DNA of 64,000 bases from Schistocephalus solidus. Its lineage: Eukaryota > Platyhelminthes > Cestoda > Diphyllobothriidea > Diphyllobothriidae. The notes under the pieces were generated by a model. The model saw only the letters and a list, made by a program, of their open reading frames with translations. It was not told the origin of the DNA and did not search any database. Shown here in pieces: positions 35,735 to 48,504 of this stretch. Position numbers and translations under genes: made by a program. Every line of letters begins with the position of its first letter. Positions within the stretch are counted from its first letter, which is position 1. Location: contig WEDG01004879.1 of NCBI GenBank assembly GCA_017591395.1, positions 1 to 64,000 of the forward strand, read 5' to 3'.

Positions 35735-36599
35735 CTGCTTTAATTTGAAAGATTTCACGTACTCAGGTCAACATTTTGGACTTAATCAGATAATATAAAC
35801 TTTAACGAAATATGCCTGCTCATAAATATTTGGTTGCAGTATACATGCAGATGGATATGCATTGGCATTTCTCACGGTCCGCAACCTCGTGACCAACTGC
35901 CGGCTTTTAACACACATAAGTGTTAATAATATGCCTTGAGTCATTATGTGGTTTCTTCCTCGGGAGTGCAAATTTACGCTTGATAGCTCAACGACTTCGC
36001 TTGCTTTAATTTCTTAACTACTGCGAATTACTGCCATAAATTGGTAAATAAAACTATGGTATTTATCATTATTCCTCATATTTACGTTGGTCGCACTTGT
36101 CTTATGAACCTCTGCTTTTAAAAGAGCACCTTTGGTTTAGAAAAACCTCGTAGTGTTTAATGGGCAAACTGCGTTAAAACAATATTTTTATAAGGCATTC
36201 GTAACGTTTCTGCAAATTGGGTATCACATAAAGGATGTTAGTCTTTTTTAAACGTCTATATAGAGAAGCAGAATGTAAAGACCCATATAAACAGATCCAA
36301 ACTTAACGAAAATATAGTCATGAAGTTTGCATCAGGACACTAAAAATCCACGAAATGTAATATGATTTGCAGCATTGACTGTTTTTTCAAAAGTTGGCTT
36401 AGTTTGGTCTAGAAAAGTATAATTTATTAGCTAATCAGGAATTTATTCTTTTAAAAACCATCAGGCCACAACACAACGTTATGAAATTTTTATAAAAATC
36501 CAATACAATAAACCGTTAAAATAATGACGAAGTAAAGCAAATTGCAACACACCAGTACTATGAAGAGGAACCTTTTGCTATAAAGTTGTTTTACATCGG

Positions 36600-37250
36600 A
36601 CGGACCTCAAAGCAGTCAAGTTTTTACATGACATTACTTTGAACATGCAGTTTTTCTTAAATTTATACAGTGTTTTCTGGGCTTTTTCCAATTTATTTTG
36701 TTTCACGCAAATAGGTCTTCTATAGAATTGATATGCGGGCTGTTAGATGGAAGAAAGTGCTATGGCTGTGGTCTAAAAAAGTAGATTAGTTGTAAGAAAA
36801 TTCAGAAATCTATTTTTAAGTGACGAACACGGGCATTATCCTGCAACATAACTGTATCCATTTGACAGCTCTAAATGCCATTGAAACCAAAAAACCCTAT
36901 ATTATATCAATGACCACCTTGTTGGTAATTGTTTCTGCTGTCAACCATCAGATTGATCACTCTCCGAATTTGATAACCATCCAAAAATTTGATGTAGAGA
37001 AGGGCTGTCAACATCGTGAACTTTCAGTCTAAGTTCATTTCGCCATTTGACCACCGTAGCCGACTTGGCTGACTTGCCTAAAATTAGGACCATGCACATT
37101 AAAAATTTCCTTTTTATCTTAACGGTCATTTATAACACAATCCATCCATTTAATAGGTTTCTATCAATCATTTTAAGAAATCACTTGAATAAACGCAACC
37201 GGCAGAGTTTGCCAAATTTGCACTTGAGTTCATCCAACAAGATGGATTTC
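36600..37250 (-). mobile_element. Tc1/mariner-type transposase remnant
   Basis: Reading the minus strand with frame shifts gives LQDNARVRH (36846-36822), the usual QDNAxxH box with the second catalytic Asp. About 40 codons later comes SNSPYINSIEDLF (36748-36710), the SPDLNPIE box with the third acidic residue. An upstream part includes SATVVKWRNELRLKVHD (near 37060-37015) and a block where GWFG would stand (near 36900). Several stops and frameshifts are present. Terminal inverted repeats were not located, so the limits are approximate. Confidence 0.6.
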
Positions 37251-38670
37251 TAAAGCACTGTTCATTAGAAAACTCCTGCTTATGCCACAAATCATTTCAA
37301 CAGACAAAATACCAACTTCTAAATGTTTGCGGATCCACTCATTTAAATTAAGATCACGGCAATTCTTGAGTTTAATCATTTACTATATTTAATCATTATT
37401 AAAGATGGCTCAGCGGGTATTTTATTCATTAATTTCTTAAAACCAGACTTTCAAAGGCAATAAGTCAATTAAAAGACGACTGAGGTAATTAATTAGCCAC
37501 AATAAAACACTTAGTAAAGCGGAAAAAACTATATTTGTCACTTTATTTCAACAATCCCAAAATCCAACGTATAACATATTTTCGCTAATATATGACATAA
37601 GTAAAGGCATTTAATTTGAGAGAAATTTTGATTAGGTTTTTTAGGGATTAATGCAGTTTTTAAAAATGCATTAGCAGTTATTGAGTTGGTATGTAATGTT
37701 TCGTATTTTTCTTTACATGTTAAAAATTTTTGCATATCATAAGCTTTAGTAGGCATTACGGATAACTTGATAAAATTAAAATGAATATTTATGGCTCATG
37801 GTGAAGCCTTCTATCTCAGGTGACTAGAACGTTGACTTACTAAAGCCTTTTCCCTTGCAGTCGTGGGTTTAAAGTTCACAAAGAATGCCAAAGTTTTCCC
37901 AATTGGGTCCAATTAATGATGATTTTGGATAAAACCTTCAACTCAGATTATTCGCTCTCTACGTATACGCCAATATATTTTTCGGACTCCTTTTATTTCA
38001 ATTATGAGTAATTCTAACGCTTTGTATAGGTTTTATTTGAAAGGAACGAAGACATACCGCTAGGCCTAAGTTGTAAACTTTTTTATAACTTGATTTTAAT
38101 TTCTGTCAGTGCCGTACACAAGACCAACATTAGGAAAATACGTTTACCAGTAACCGTTAAACTCGCAGTTTTTACAACTGTTTTTGCAAATATATCAAAG
38201 TTAAATATTGAGATCTGTACCCAAGCAGCGGCAGAGGCAATGAACAACGCATTTAGAAAAAGGAGAAAAGTATATTTTCCCTTAAAAATGACAAGGCCTT
38301 ATTTCGCAAGGCAGCTTCTATGACCCTGACATTTTTAAGTTAGGAAAACCTTAGCTGAATTACACACAGTATCATAAAACTCGGTCAAGCCTGCCTGTCC
38401 CTGAAGTGCTGCATTGCATCTCTCATTTCATCACCAGGTCAATGCGAGAGCTATCCCATGCATGCCACACATGATGTATTGAAAGTAATAAAACAAATTT
38501 TAATCTGAAATTTCTTATTTCTTCCCTTACATTTTCAAAGCGGTAAGAAGGAAAAGCTGGACTTTTACAAAAAGTAAAGTAAGAATGAACCATGCATTAA
38601 TAATTTAGCCGGACATTTTTAGACATTATTACTGAACAAGATTGGTTTTTTGCGTACAGAAATTACCAAC
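37251..38670. other. Unassigned AT-rich stretch
   Basis: A 72-residue minus-strand frame at 37538-37756 is Lys/Asn-rich and shows no motif. Otherwise nothing is supported. Probable intron of the exon pair at 38671 and 32805. Confidence 0.35.
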
Positions 38671-38909
38671 CAGGCATTTGACGACATAAACGCGTAAGAA
38701 GTAAAGAATTGCATTGTCCCTGGGATAGCAGCCACAAACAACGACCGTACCTCTGCCTGCCAATATAGTGGTAAAACTGTGTGGGCATCGGGAGTCGCAT
38801 TCTAATGAAATCTTTGAGTATGCCTGCGTAAAAAAGTGCCGAGCTTGCCAAATCGAAGTCATACATTTTCATAAGGAAATTATTAAGAATCGTTAGCACG
38901 GGAAACAAC
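38671..38909 (-). CDS. Probable internal exon of an unknown minus-strand gene
   Basis: The segment follows a good acceptor (TTTATTTTTTAG, AG at 38911-38910) and ends at CCTG|GTTGGT (GT at 38670-38669). It is open throughout and encodes 79 residues, including LFPVLTILNNFLMKMYDFDL, ASSALFYAGILKDFIRMRLP, QFYHYIGRQRYGRCLWLLSQ and CNSLLLTRLCRQMP. It enters with one base and exits with one. The text looks helical and globular, with alternating hydrophobic residues as in helical-repeat proteins. No family is recognised. Phase links it to 39863-40029 upstream and 32725-32805 downstream. Confidence 0.5.
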
Positions 38910-39463
38910 CTAAAAAATAAAGTATATCGCCTAAAATACTACAAGGCAAAAATTAAAACTATTCCCTAATATCTCAAAACATTATATGATACCAGGATAT
39001 CCATATATGTTTATGTGCCTCTTAAGCATATTTTGCATAACAAACAAAAAATTAAGTGGATAAACGCCCTATTTTGAAAACAGATCGACTCGCAACTGCT
39101 TATATCGAATTTGATCGCTCTGATTACTAGAACCGATTATTAAATCCTATTCCTAACTTGAAATGTGAAATTAAAACATGCAATTTTATCACCTCAACAT
39201 ACTGACAAAATGATAACGGCTGGTCTAATTATCATAAATAGTTCTCCCAAACCAAATTCATTAAACAGCACAGTGAACTTGAAAATCCACCCCCTGCTTT
39301 TCATCAAATAAAATACTTTCCATGAAAACAAATTTTGATTCGCATTGAAATCTAAGAAAAAGAAACTGGACGATTACCTCGAATTTTCCGTTAATAAGAC
39401 ACACGCGGTGTCACAAAATTCGGCAACGACTACATTCCTAAACTGCTGCAGTAGCCGAGTTAA

Positions 39464-39493
39464 TTTATTTGTTTATTTGTTTATTTATTTGTG
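39464..39493. repeat. TTTG/TTTA tetranucleotide microsatellite
   Basis: Short run of TTTG and TTTA units. Confidence 0.8.
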
Positions 39494-39862
39494 CCACACA
39501 TATAGTCCTCAAAGCAATCAATTAATTCAAGTCTGAAAATTTCGATAGTTTTTCTTCGAAGTTTCAAGGGATTAGCATACCGTAACAAGACCTCTTACAA
39601 TCTTAAACTAGAAAATACTATTCATTATTAGCTAAGCCAGGAAGTTTGTTGACCTTTTGATAGTAATATCATTTAGACTATCAGCCCACGCAAGAGTGTT
39701 ACGAATTTGCTTATATAAAGAATCTTGAGAATTGTCATAAAGTTCATATTAATAAAGGATGCCACGTATTTATAGTTATGTGTGTTTCCGCTTTCAGACA
39801 GTCGACTATTTTGTCCTCCGTGCACCTGCTGAAATAACTCCCGTGAACCATTACTAAGGTAC

Positions 39863-40029
39863 CGAAAATTTAAATTAGAAAGCAACGGTAAGATACCAAT
39901 GCATGGAAAGTAAACATTTTCGCATGTTTGCCTAGTCGTTTGGCGCATCAAACCTGTATCAACAGCTGAATCTAAGGATTCAAACTGACATTCTTTGCTA
40001 AAAGGATTCTCCTGTTTTCGTCTTTTCAT
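39863..40029 (-). CDS. Candidate 5' exon of an unknown minus-strand gene
   Basis: The frame opens at ATG (40029) with an in-frame TGA 18-24 bases upstream. It stays open well past this segment, to 39673. A GT donor at TTTTCG|GTACCT (GT at 39862-39861) would end the exon after 55 codons plus two bases. That matches the one-base entry of 38671-38909 and gives an Arg codon. Text includes RRKQENPFSKECQFESLDSA and YFPCIGILPLLSNLNF. The donor is weak, and whether the ATG is the true start or an acceptor precedes it is not clear. No domain is recognised. Confidence 0.33.
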
Positions 40030-43000
40030 ATCGTTTAAGGTCCATTCTCACTTAAAATGAGCCTTAGCAAAGATTTCAATTGCTGCCAAAATTACAATTC
40101 CAACGGACTAAATATTGCATTATTTTGTTTATGTATTACAGATGGTAACACCTATAAACACTTATTTAAAGATGAGAATGAATGCTATTAGATTCCCTAA
40201 GGTAACTGACTAATATTCCATTTACCACAACAAAAAATATATGCAGAATATGTGTTCTGACGAATGCATTTGGCATATCACTTGCTGCTTCCTTTTGCAG
40301 CATAAGTGGGCACTTTACTCTTATCTTTATTTTCAAGCTCTTAACTAAGTAACTCTTTTTCTGAGCTATGTTAAACAATGCAACTTAATGTAAATGTTGA
40401 AACAGAATTCACGATCAGATGACGAAAATAATTAAAGTTTCAAACTGTTAATAATTTTTTAAGTAAAATTACAGAATTTATTCTCATGGATGAACCTCTT
40501 GAGAAAAGGATACGCCAACAGGCTAATGCGCATTTATAGAAGTAACTGATGGCATTTAGCGCATTCGCAACTTATGACCTAAAATTATACAAAACTGAAT
40601 TACTTTCAAACTATTCCCTTTTTACCTGCTTCTACAAAACGCGCTTTTTCTTCCGGGCCAATGATATCGTTCTGGCTTTCATTGCCACATTTACTCCCTG
40701 CCCTGTTTGTCTGTCTTCAACTATTCTAAAAATTAATGTTTCCCCTAATGTAACTGTGCAAACAATTCTAGGAGTAAAATTGGTCATGGAAATTCATAAC
40801 TTCATCAACTCTGACTTCATTAACAGGTTTAGTCTAGCTGAGAGTTCCTTGGAGAAAAATGTTCAAACGTGAATACAACTGCTGAGGGAGTTGACATTTT
40901 TCAAGGGCACAGTAAGCAGCCTGGTTAAAATTTGATGGAATAATTGACATAAATCGTGGACTTATTCCACAGAAATTGATGCAAGTAGAACTTAGATACA
41001 TAAGCGTTTGTTGCCGCTTGAACAAGCGAAAACGCAGATAATTTAGAGCGTTAAGGGACTTTTTATGTTTTGAAAACCGGGGATAACTCTGTTTTAGATA
41101 CGTACCTTGAAAAAGATATTTTCTTTTAACTATCAGAAACAAATAGCAAATAAATACAAAATTTTAAGGGAAATGCACTTTCATCTTTATGCGAGCCTGA
41201 AAGAATTCTGGGTAAATAGTCATTTTACCGTGAACAATATCTGAGCCGATTATTAAAAACGCAATATCTGTAAATCTGCATGCTATAATAAGCAATTTGT
41301 TCAGGATAGATTCCACATTTATATTCATACAATAGCATTAAGTCAGTTTCTTGCATTAGAGATATTATTTTAAGATTTACTCTATCTTTTCTACATTTCG
41401 TTGTAGCCATTTTTACAGGATTATAGAAAAATCACATCGAACTTAAAAACCTATTTTCCAAAACTATTACATATGCTTATTAGTTCTGACGATTTATGGT
41501 GAAGAGAATCTTCCTGAACATATGTTTCCTTCTGTCAAGCAAAAATGAAACAAGGCAAAATGATATCTTTTGGGAATATAATTATTCAAATTATTAACCC
41601 TGAAAATCCTAACGAGTGTTGCCTTTGGGTTAATACCTACCCATTTCTCATACAGTCAAAAAATAACACAACTAGCGATTTTCTAAAATGATTTTACAGT
41701 TTTATTTGTTCATGGGAATTATTTTTAGAAAAAAGACTATGATTCAATTTTATTCATCTATTTATTTAAGCGATTCCATTCACTTGTATTAAATTAAATT
41801 AAATTATGTAAAGAGTGCTTTTAAAATTGGACCACCAATTTTATGTGTTCATTGACGTGCCGGTAAGGAGTTTGAAACAAAAAAAGGTTTTATCTTATGC
41901 TCCCACGAAGCTTTTATACATTCCCTAGTCTCCATTGGCCAAAGATGAGCACAGTAAGTTCACTCTCGCTTATTTTTTGGCTCCTCCTTCCTTCTATCGG
42001 TTCCCTCCACAAGCCCTTAAGGTAACTGCGAAATAACCAAGCTCAGCTCCGAACGCCATCAAACACCTACCCCATAACTACTGTTCACTAAATGCTTTAT
42101 TTTCAGCTGCTCTTTCCTTACTTATCTTACTTTTCAGGCCCAAGGAAAAAAATATCTAAGAAATACGTGTGCAGAAACTGACTTCATCCCAGTCCCAGTG
42201 TATGCTTATTGATATAATTTAAGTAGGTCACCAACGCCCGAACTCACTTACCATTTTCTCACGAGCGATCTCAATATTCATATAAAACGTTGCCACGCTA
42301 CCATCACTGCCTTCACCCATTTTAAAGTCATAAAAAATTTCCTATTTCAGATTTTATTAACCTTAGTAACTTTATTTCACAGTGGACTAGTACATCTATT
42401 GGTACATCAACAGGCGGCTTCCATTAATTGTTTGGAGACAATAGTAACTTTAATTCCACAGCTGCATAAAGTTTGGAAAGGTGAGGAGATTCTGGCAGTG
42501 ATTCACGTTTATGTTTCGACCTCACAGAATGCGCAGACTGAAATTTGAATTTGCATTTGTGTGAGAACAGCTAGAGGAATTGTATAAACTCATTCTTTAA
42601 GCACAAAATTACGTTGGCTAACTTTATTGGCAACGCATCCACTGTTGAAAGCACCAGTTGTCGCAGGAATTAGTTATGACCGACAGTTTGATAAATGACT
42701 CAAGCTCATTGTTTGAATATCGTGAATGACAATGTCTACGCTTTCGCCGTGCCATTGTGGGCACGCGACTGATCACTTGCATGTGAATTATCTTATGGTG
42801 ATAATACCATTCCACAGTTTCAACCGCATTTTCCTATTCCCCATCCAATCAAACCTTGTAAGTAGACAGAGTCGAAAAAGTTTGCAGGCGATTTTAGGCG
42901 TACTGGCTGAAAACTAGAAAGCATGCCTAAATATGTCATGCACACACCTGATCTGCACAAAATGTAGCAGGTATCATAGAAACATGAAAAAGTTGGTTGT

Positions 43001-44283
43001 AGCACATATGAGTGGGAGTGGCCACAATCTAAAGAGTCAGAGCAGGCTGAATCTCTTTGCGAAGAGGACAACTGGCTTATCCCTCGGTTGGCAGCCATAC
43101 CAGGCACAGTTTAGAGCACACCGTGGCAAGTTACTCGCACGTTACATTGTTTATAAGAAGAAAATGTGTTGAGTGCTGTGTGAGCAGCGTATTCAGCTTC
43201 AACATTACTCTCTTGTCACTCTCCCGGGAACCAGTTAACTGTCCGAAATTGTCAGTCGTATGATTCGTGGCTGAATGAGCTATATAGCGCGCAAAAGACT
43301 GGCTGGCTCCCCAAAGAAAACTTCCGGTTTAAAGACAAGGCAGTTGAGAAGCTAGGATCTCACATACATAGAAGTGTAAAAGGAGCCACAGCTAGAGGGT
43401 TCCACTAAGCCTGACGCCCAGTCCTTCAATCGGTAACTCCAAACAAACATACACAGGACTCACTATGAAGTTTCGTTTGTACCGTTGACTGAAATTCTGT
43501 CAAACTATGACGTTTAATGCGTCAGATTTATTATAGTGAGAAAGTTACCGAAGGCTCAAGCGCAAGCGGCTGACCGAGCTTAACAGTCATTTTACGGTTC
43601 TGACTACGCTCTGATTCATCACACAGACAGGCAGGATGGATGGCTTAGTTTACACATGCTTAAGAGTGCCATAATGATGAGTAAGCAGATGGCAAGATGT
43701 GTGAGGTGCGGGGATTTACCGCCGATTTGCATGCATGCATATCTGGCCATATAGGCTAATGCAATGGCTTAATGTGCACGAACAATGTGTGCAGTTAAGG
43801 TGACGGCAAACACGTGTTGCAAGTGCTCCTGACAATGCTTCACTAGACTCAGTGAAATAGATTCACAAGTGACCGATAGGGACTCGAAATAATTGAATCC
43901 ATCCCACCCGATGGCTGCTGTCAACGAGTTTCAGCCAAAAATTTGCAAGAGTTGGAATTTTTCATCCCTAAGTTCAGACAGACTTGATGAGACCCTTGCA
44001 TTTACTCTGATTGTTTTCATCTTTCAATGCTCCAAATAAATGATTTAAATAACCTTCCGGACTAAATGAAAAGTAACAAAAAGGGTTATTTAATTGAAAT
44101 TGCCTCGTAAAGTTCATTGTGACGTGAGTAAAATGTATACCAAAAATCATTCTGCACCCACCCAATGCTTAAAAATATTTCACATTTAGAAAAACGGTAT
44201 TGTTGAGGGTTTTTGTAAATTTAATTAAGCAGGAAATATTTGTCATCTGGATACAAAGAAAGTCATAAAAAGCGATGTTTCAG
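40030..44283. other. Unassigned; AT-rich with a GC-richer part at about 42.5-43.9 kb
   Basis: Open frames on the plus strand (40549-40872) and minus strand (40834-41142) read partly protein-like but lack paired splice signals and are not called. About 42500-43900 has repeat-like composition without a recognised family. Confidence 0.35.
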
Positions 44284-44513
44284 GAATGGTGCCCTTGTTT
44301 TTGTATGTGAAATTTATCGACATGTTTGTAACTGGCATAAAACTGTCCGAAGACCATGGCTGGACAGTAACTGTCTGCAGATGCATAGAAACGTTGTCCA
44401 AACAGAGAATTACTAACGAAGACTATATTAGTAAAGTAAAGTTTGAAATTAGTCCTTTATTGAAGCTTACACTGAAGTTTCTTTCGAAAACAAGTGTATT
44501 ATCATGGATTGCA
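44284..44513 (+). CDS. Probable exon of an unknown plus-strand gene
   Basis: The segment lies between an acceptor (GATGTTTCAG|GAATGG) and a strong donor (TTGCA|GTAAGA, GT at 44514). It is open for 76 codons and enters with two bases, leaving phase 0. Text includes VPLFLYVKFIDMFVTGIKLS, DHGWTVTVCRCIETLSKQR and LLKLTLKFLSKTSVLSWIA. The pattern suggests helices of a repeat-type or cytosolic protein. I do not recognise the family. The next candidate exon begins 307 bases downstream in matching phase. Confidence 0.45.
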
Positions 44514-44820
44514 GTAAGAAAATGAAATTCAGTTCTAATAGAGATTTCCACACCAAATTATGAAAATTGACAGAATTTTGCCGCTTTTAGATTGGTGACG
44601 ATAAATTTGGCCAAGAAAGGCAAATTTTGAGTTAGTTCATAGAAACGTTGTCATAGGATTTAAAAAACGTTCTCACATCACAGCTTGCCAGCCTAGTCAT
44701 TGAGTAAAGAATTTTAATACAATGACTCCGTGCAATTGTAAACACAATCTCTGTCTGTTACGAAACGTTTCTTTCTTTAGATCCTTCTTGAAATAACGGT
44801 GAAAAATTCATGGAATTCAG

Positions 44821-44943
44821 TGTTTTCAATCGATTATGCGCAAATACAAATTTCGTTTTATATATGTTTTTAAAAACCTTCAAAATAAGATTTATCCAAA
44901 CCGATTTACCAAAGAAGAGAGTGATAACGTGATTTATTTTAAT
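44821..44943 (+). CDS. Candidate exon of the same plus-strand gene
   Basis: Acceptor GGAATTCAG|TGTTTT and donor TTTAAT|GTGGGT bound 41 codons in phase 0, matching the exit of 44284-44513. Encoded text includes CFQSIMRKYKFRFIYVFKNL and KIYPNRFTKEESDNVIYF. The other frames of this stretch are also partly open, so the call is weak. Confidence 0.3.
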
Positions 44944-46919
44944 GTGGGTGGCGATTTGAGAAGAGAAACCCAAACATGAAAACCTCATTAGCGAGAACAA
45001 TGAACGTCCACATCAAACTTTGGCAATACATATGATTTACCTCGGTTAAGAACACTTATCTAATACATAACGATGCAAAACCCGCTTTAATTCGATATTT
45101 GGCTGCCGAATGTCTGGGCACTATTTGCTCTTTCCCAAAAATAATTATGAAATTATTTCTGCTTCTTATTAAAGAACCCAATTTTATCTGGATGTTGAAT
45201 CCATTTTCGCTCTGTTTTATATTTTCAGACTCCGTATTAATACTAACATATTACAAGAACGTCTAGTCTTCGGCTCACACTGGCTCTAAGATAAACATAA
45301 GTGAAAACTTAATCATACTAAAAGTAACTAACCACATGTTTTAAGTTTAATATAACCACTTTGCAGGACCGTTTCGCAGAAAGTTATCGATTACTCGCAA
45401 AAGACAAAAAATTGGAACAATTAAAATAACGACCCAAAAAAAAAATTAGTTGTGCGTTTTAGAACACGAAATTACACTGATTTGTAATTCTAGTAATTCC
45501 GAACTATACAACGACTGGTTTGATGGTTTAAACTTTAAATATATTTTGAGAAATATATATATTTTCATGCAGCATTGAAAAACATGTCAATACGCTAACT
45601 TAATCTGGGAATAGCCTTCAGCATCAGAAATTTCCCGCATACAAGATACCGTAAGTTTCCACTCAAATTTGTTTATATGTTGAATAATAAACTTAATTTA
45701 TCAACCATTTCTACGTGGAAAAATAGACTTTTTAGTGGAAGCTAGCCGATTTATCTATAGGGATAACAATTAAGATACTCAAAATTCATCGTCTAGATTT
45801 CGTCATAAAGTATAATGGGGTAGGTCACATACGGTGTCATCGCAATTGCAAAATTCCACGCAAAGGAAATTGCTTTGCTTTCTCTTTGCTGGCATAACAC
45901 ACTGATCCGTGAAAATAGGATTTTTCTGTGCCAATTCACTCTCTTCTAGCAACTTCACTGCTGAACCAGTCCTTATTTAAAAATTCTGTTAAAGATCTTT
46001 TTCCCCTCCACATCTTCACTGTTAAGAAAACGTCTATATCTTGTTATGTTTGCTTCTGATTATCAAGCCCATAAATTCCCCGTTTAGGAATTAGTTTAAT
46101 TATCAGTCCTACCAAACCCCGAAGATTTATAATGCGAGGGAAGTGTACGTCCCGTCAAGCAAAACGCGTTCAAACAAAATTATGTCTTACTCAGCTTCTT
46201 CGAACCTTCTTACACACTTCCAGGGGTGAACAACTATAATGAAGATTTATCACGGCAGTTGGCCTTCAAACCTTTTGTTCCCAAATTCTTACTGGCCTGA
46301 AACAAAGGGAGTCATTATCGGATCCTTTATGGATTCTGCAATCTTAGGTGACCAGAGCTGAAACTTAGATCCCTGACATAAGCATATTTTTTCTCTTCCC
46401 TTAAACGGTGTGTGGCATGGTTCATATATATAATACGTTGCCAAGGCCTGCACTGCAGTCCTTTGAGTGCCCAGGTTTTTATAATCAGAGGGCTTATCGT
46501 ATTAACGATTGCTTTCGCATTGCATGGTAACAATTAAACCCCTGCTTTTGCAAGATCATCATGTACTACATGTTCGACTGTCTAATGAACAAGACTCGTA
46601 TATTTTAAATGGGTTATTATTCTGCATCTTAAGTTATCAAAAACGAAGAACTAAACAAAATAGTGGACTATCACGATGGAGCCATGCAATGCTGTGACGT
46701 TTCGATAAATTACACATAAATATCCCGGATTTAGTACAGTTGCGTTGCAATTTATATCTTAAAATTCACTTTTCTACTGAAGTTTCAGTCATAAACGATA
46801 TGGTAAATTACAAAATGCCAAATTTTGTTCAACGAATTTCAGTTAAAATGGAAAAACCGCAAATCTTCGAAGGTAAGGAGTGGAAAAGTAAATAGCAGAC
46901 AGTAAATTATAATATATAT
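44944..46919. other. Unassigned AT-rich stretch
   Basis: A strong-looking acceptor occurs at 45229 (ATATTTTCAG), but the following sequence closes in all frames within about 20 codons. Nothing else is supported. Confidence 0.35.
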
Positions 46920-48370
46920 TATGCTCTCAACCAGACAAAGGATGAAGATTTGCATGTAAATTGCCCTTTGATGGCATCCTAAAATGCGAAACTCATACAG
47001 TATTTACGTAAAGAGGTCAATGTTCGCATTCAAGGTGTGTGCATAAGTAAAGAAGAAGACGGTTTCACGCTGACCAGAATCATGTAATTATTCAGCTACG
47101 TTATTAAGCTGCGTTATCTAAATGGAATCCTTCATCAGATAAAAAAGCAGAAGCAATAAGAAAAACAGTCAAGGGGCACAGGGGTCTAAATAGCACTTTG
47201 GACGCCAGTTCAGAAGTTACTGTGCAGAGCTAGGTATGTTAGCGCCAGATCAAAATACCTATCGACTGAGTTCTCAAAGGAGATCCTGACTTCCATCAAT
47301 TCTCCGCTTGTCTTGCTTCTGGCGTGGATGATTATCTACGTGACTGCGAAGGTTAACTCGGAACTCGTTTTGTAGGTGTGCGTTGCCACTTGTGATAATC
47401 CGCCACCCCGTTTTGCAGACAGCTTATGCTAGGGCATGCGCGATTCAAACATACGTCCGGTCTGTCCTGAGTAGTTGCGAAGAAAATTTATTCCCGGACA
47501 TCTCGGACGCGTCCTTGATGTAGATCAGCGCATGTCATACCATAGGGGCTTGTTCTGGTTGCGTCCACTGTGGCCAAACACGTAAGAATCGGTTTATAAG
47601 CGCCTTCAGATAACTGTTTCGCATAAACTGGTTACAGAGATAACGCACCTTACGTGATTTTCATCCCCGTTGCTGCAGTTAGTCTGTATTTTTTTTAACA
47701 GTGTCCACACACAGCTTTGTTTTTGAGCCACCTGCTGGTTGCTATGATAATTGAGAATCTCCGTGGTGTTCAGAAACATCCTGTAGACAGTTATTTCTTT
47801 TTCATCGTTGGGATCTCGGCTGACCAGCACATCAGAGAAGAGCAACTGTTGCTCAATTTCTTATTCCCTCTTGAATATTATATGTGGGAAAATCGAGAGA
47901 GTGTGAACATGGAAATGCTACGGCATGTTCTTCATGGACACTAGCAAACGTTTTTTTATCGTTACGGCACCAAAAGTCCGGCGGCTGTTTGGGAATACAA
48001 TTTTTTCAGCTCGTTTAGTTCCAATTCTGCCACTAAACTAGAGATTGGGGAGCTCGTCAGAGTTACCTTGATGTTCTCATCAGTTTCTCCGTCAGAGATT
48101 AAGTACGCCATTTGACAAAATTCCAACAACCTCATAAGATTTTAAATTTTGGGGAAACTCTAGTTTTCATCGTATGGTTTCTTACCTTTTAAAAGTAAGA
48201 GAGTTTGTGTAAAATTCGGCCAAATAGGTGTAAATACTTGCGTCACGATACAATAGACCATAATTTCATGCGACTGAGTCTTTCGTTCATGGAGTTCTTC
48301 CAGGAATTGGGAGGCTGAACAGCCTGAGGCAGTCAAATTTTCTTTGAGTAATTTCACGTTCGAGTACATT
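46920..48370 (-). mobile_element. Penelope-like retroelement fragment, minus strand
   Basis: The frame 47845-47606 reads LFSDVLVSRDPNDEKEITVY, TTEILNYHSNQQVAQKQSC and CSNGDENHVRCVIS, the end of a Penelope-type reverse transcriptase and its linker. Further along the minus strand, NYSGQTGRMFESRM (near 47480-47440) and decayed text after it mark the GIY-YIG endonuclease. A 3' tail with the landmark GAAGGATTCCATTTAG lies near 47115. The frame near 48369-48160 may be earlier RT. Stops and frameshifts make it inactive. The limits are approximate. Confidence 0.72.
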
Positions 48371-48504
48371 CATTGTGTCAGATTAAAGGGGGAAATGCCT
48401 TTTAGGGTCACAAGTGGTCGCAGTGGAACATTTGGTTAATGAATTTTTGGCTGACCGTAGGAGTTAGCTAGGACACTATTCGTTGATTCTATTTAATACC
48501 GTTC

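Noticed and set aside
40549..41142. Opposed ORFs of about 105 residues on both strands
   Set aside because: They read partly protein-like, but neither has a convincing acceptor and donor pair or a phase that links to neighbours.
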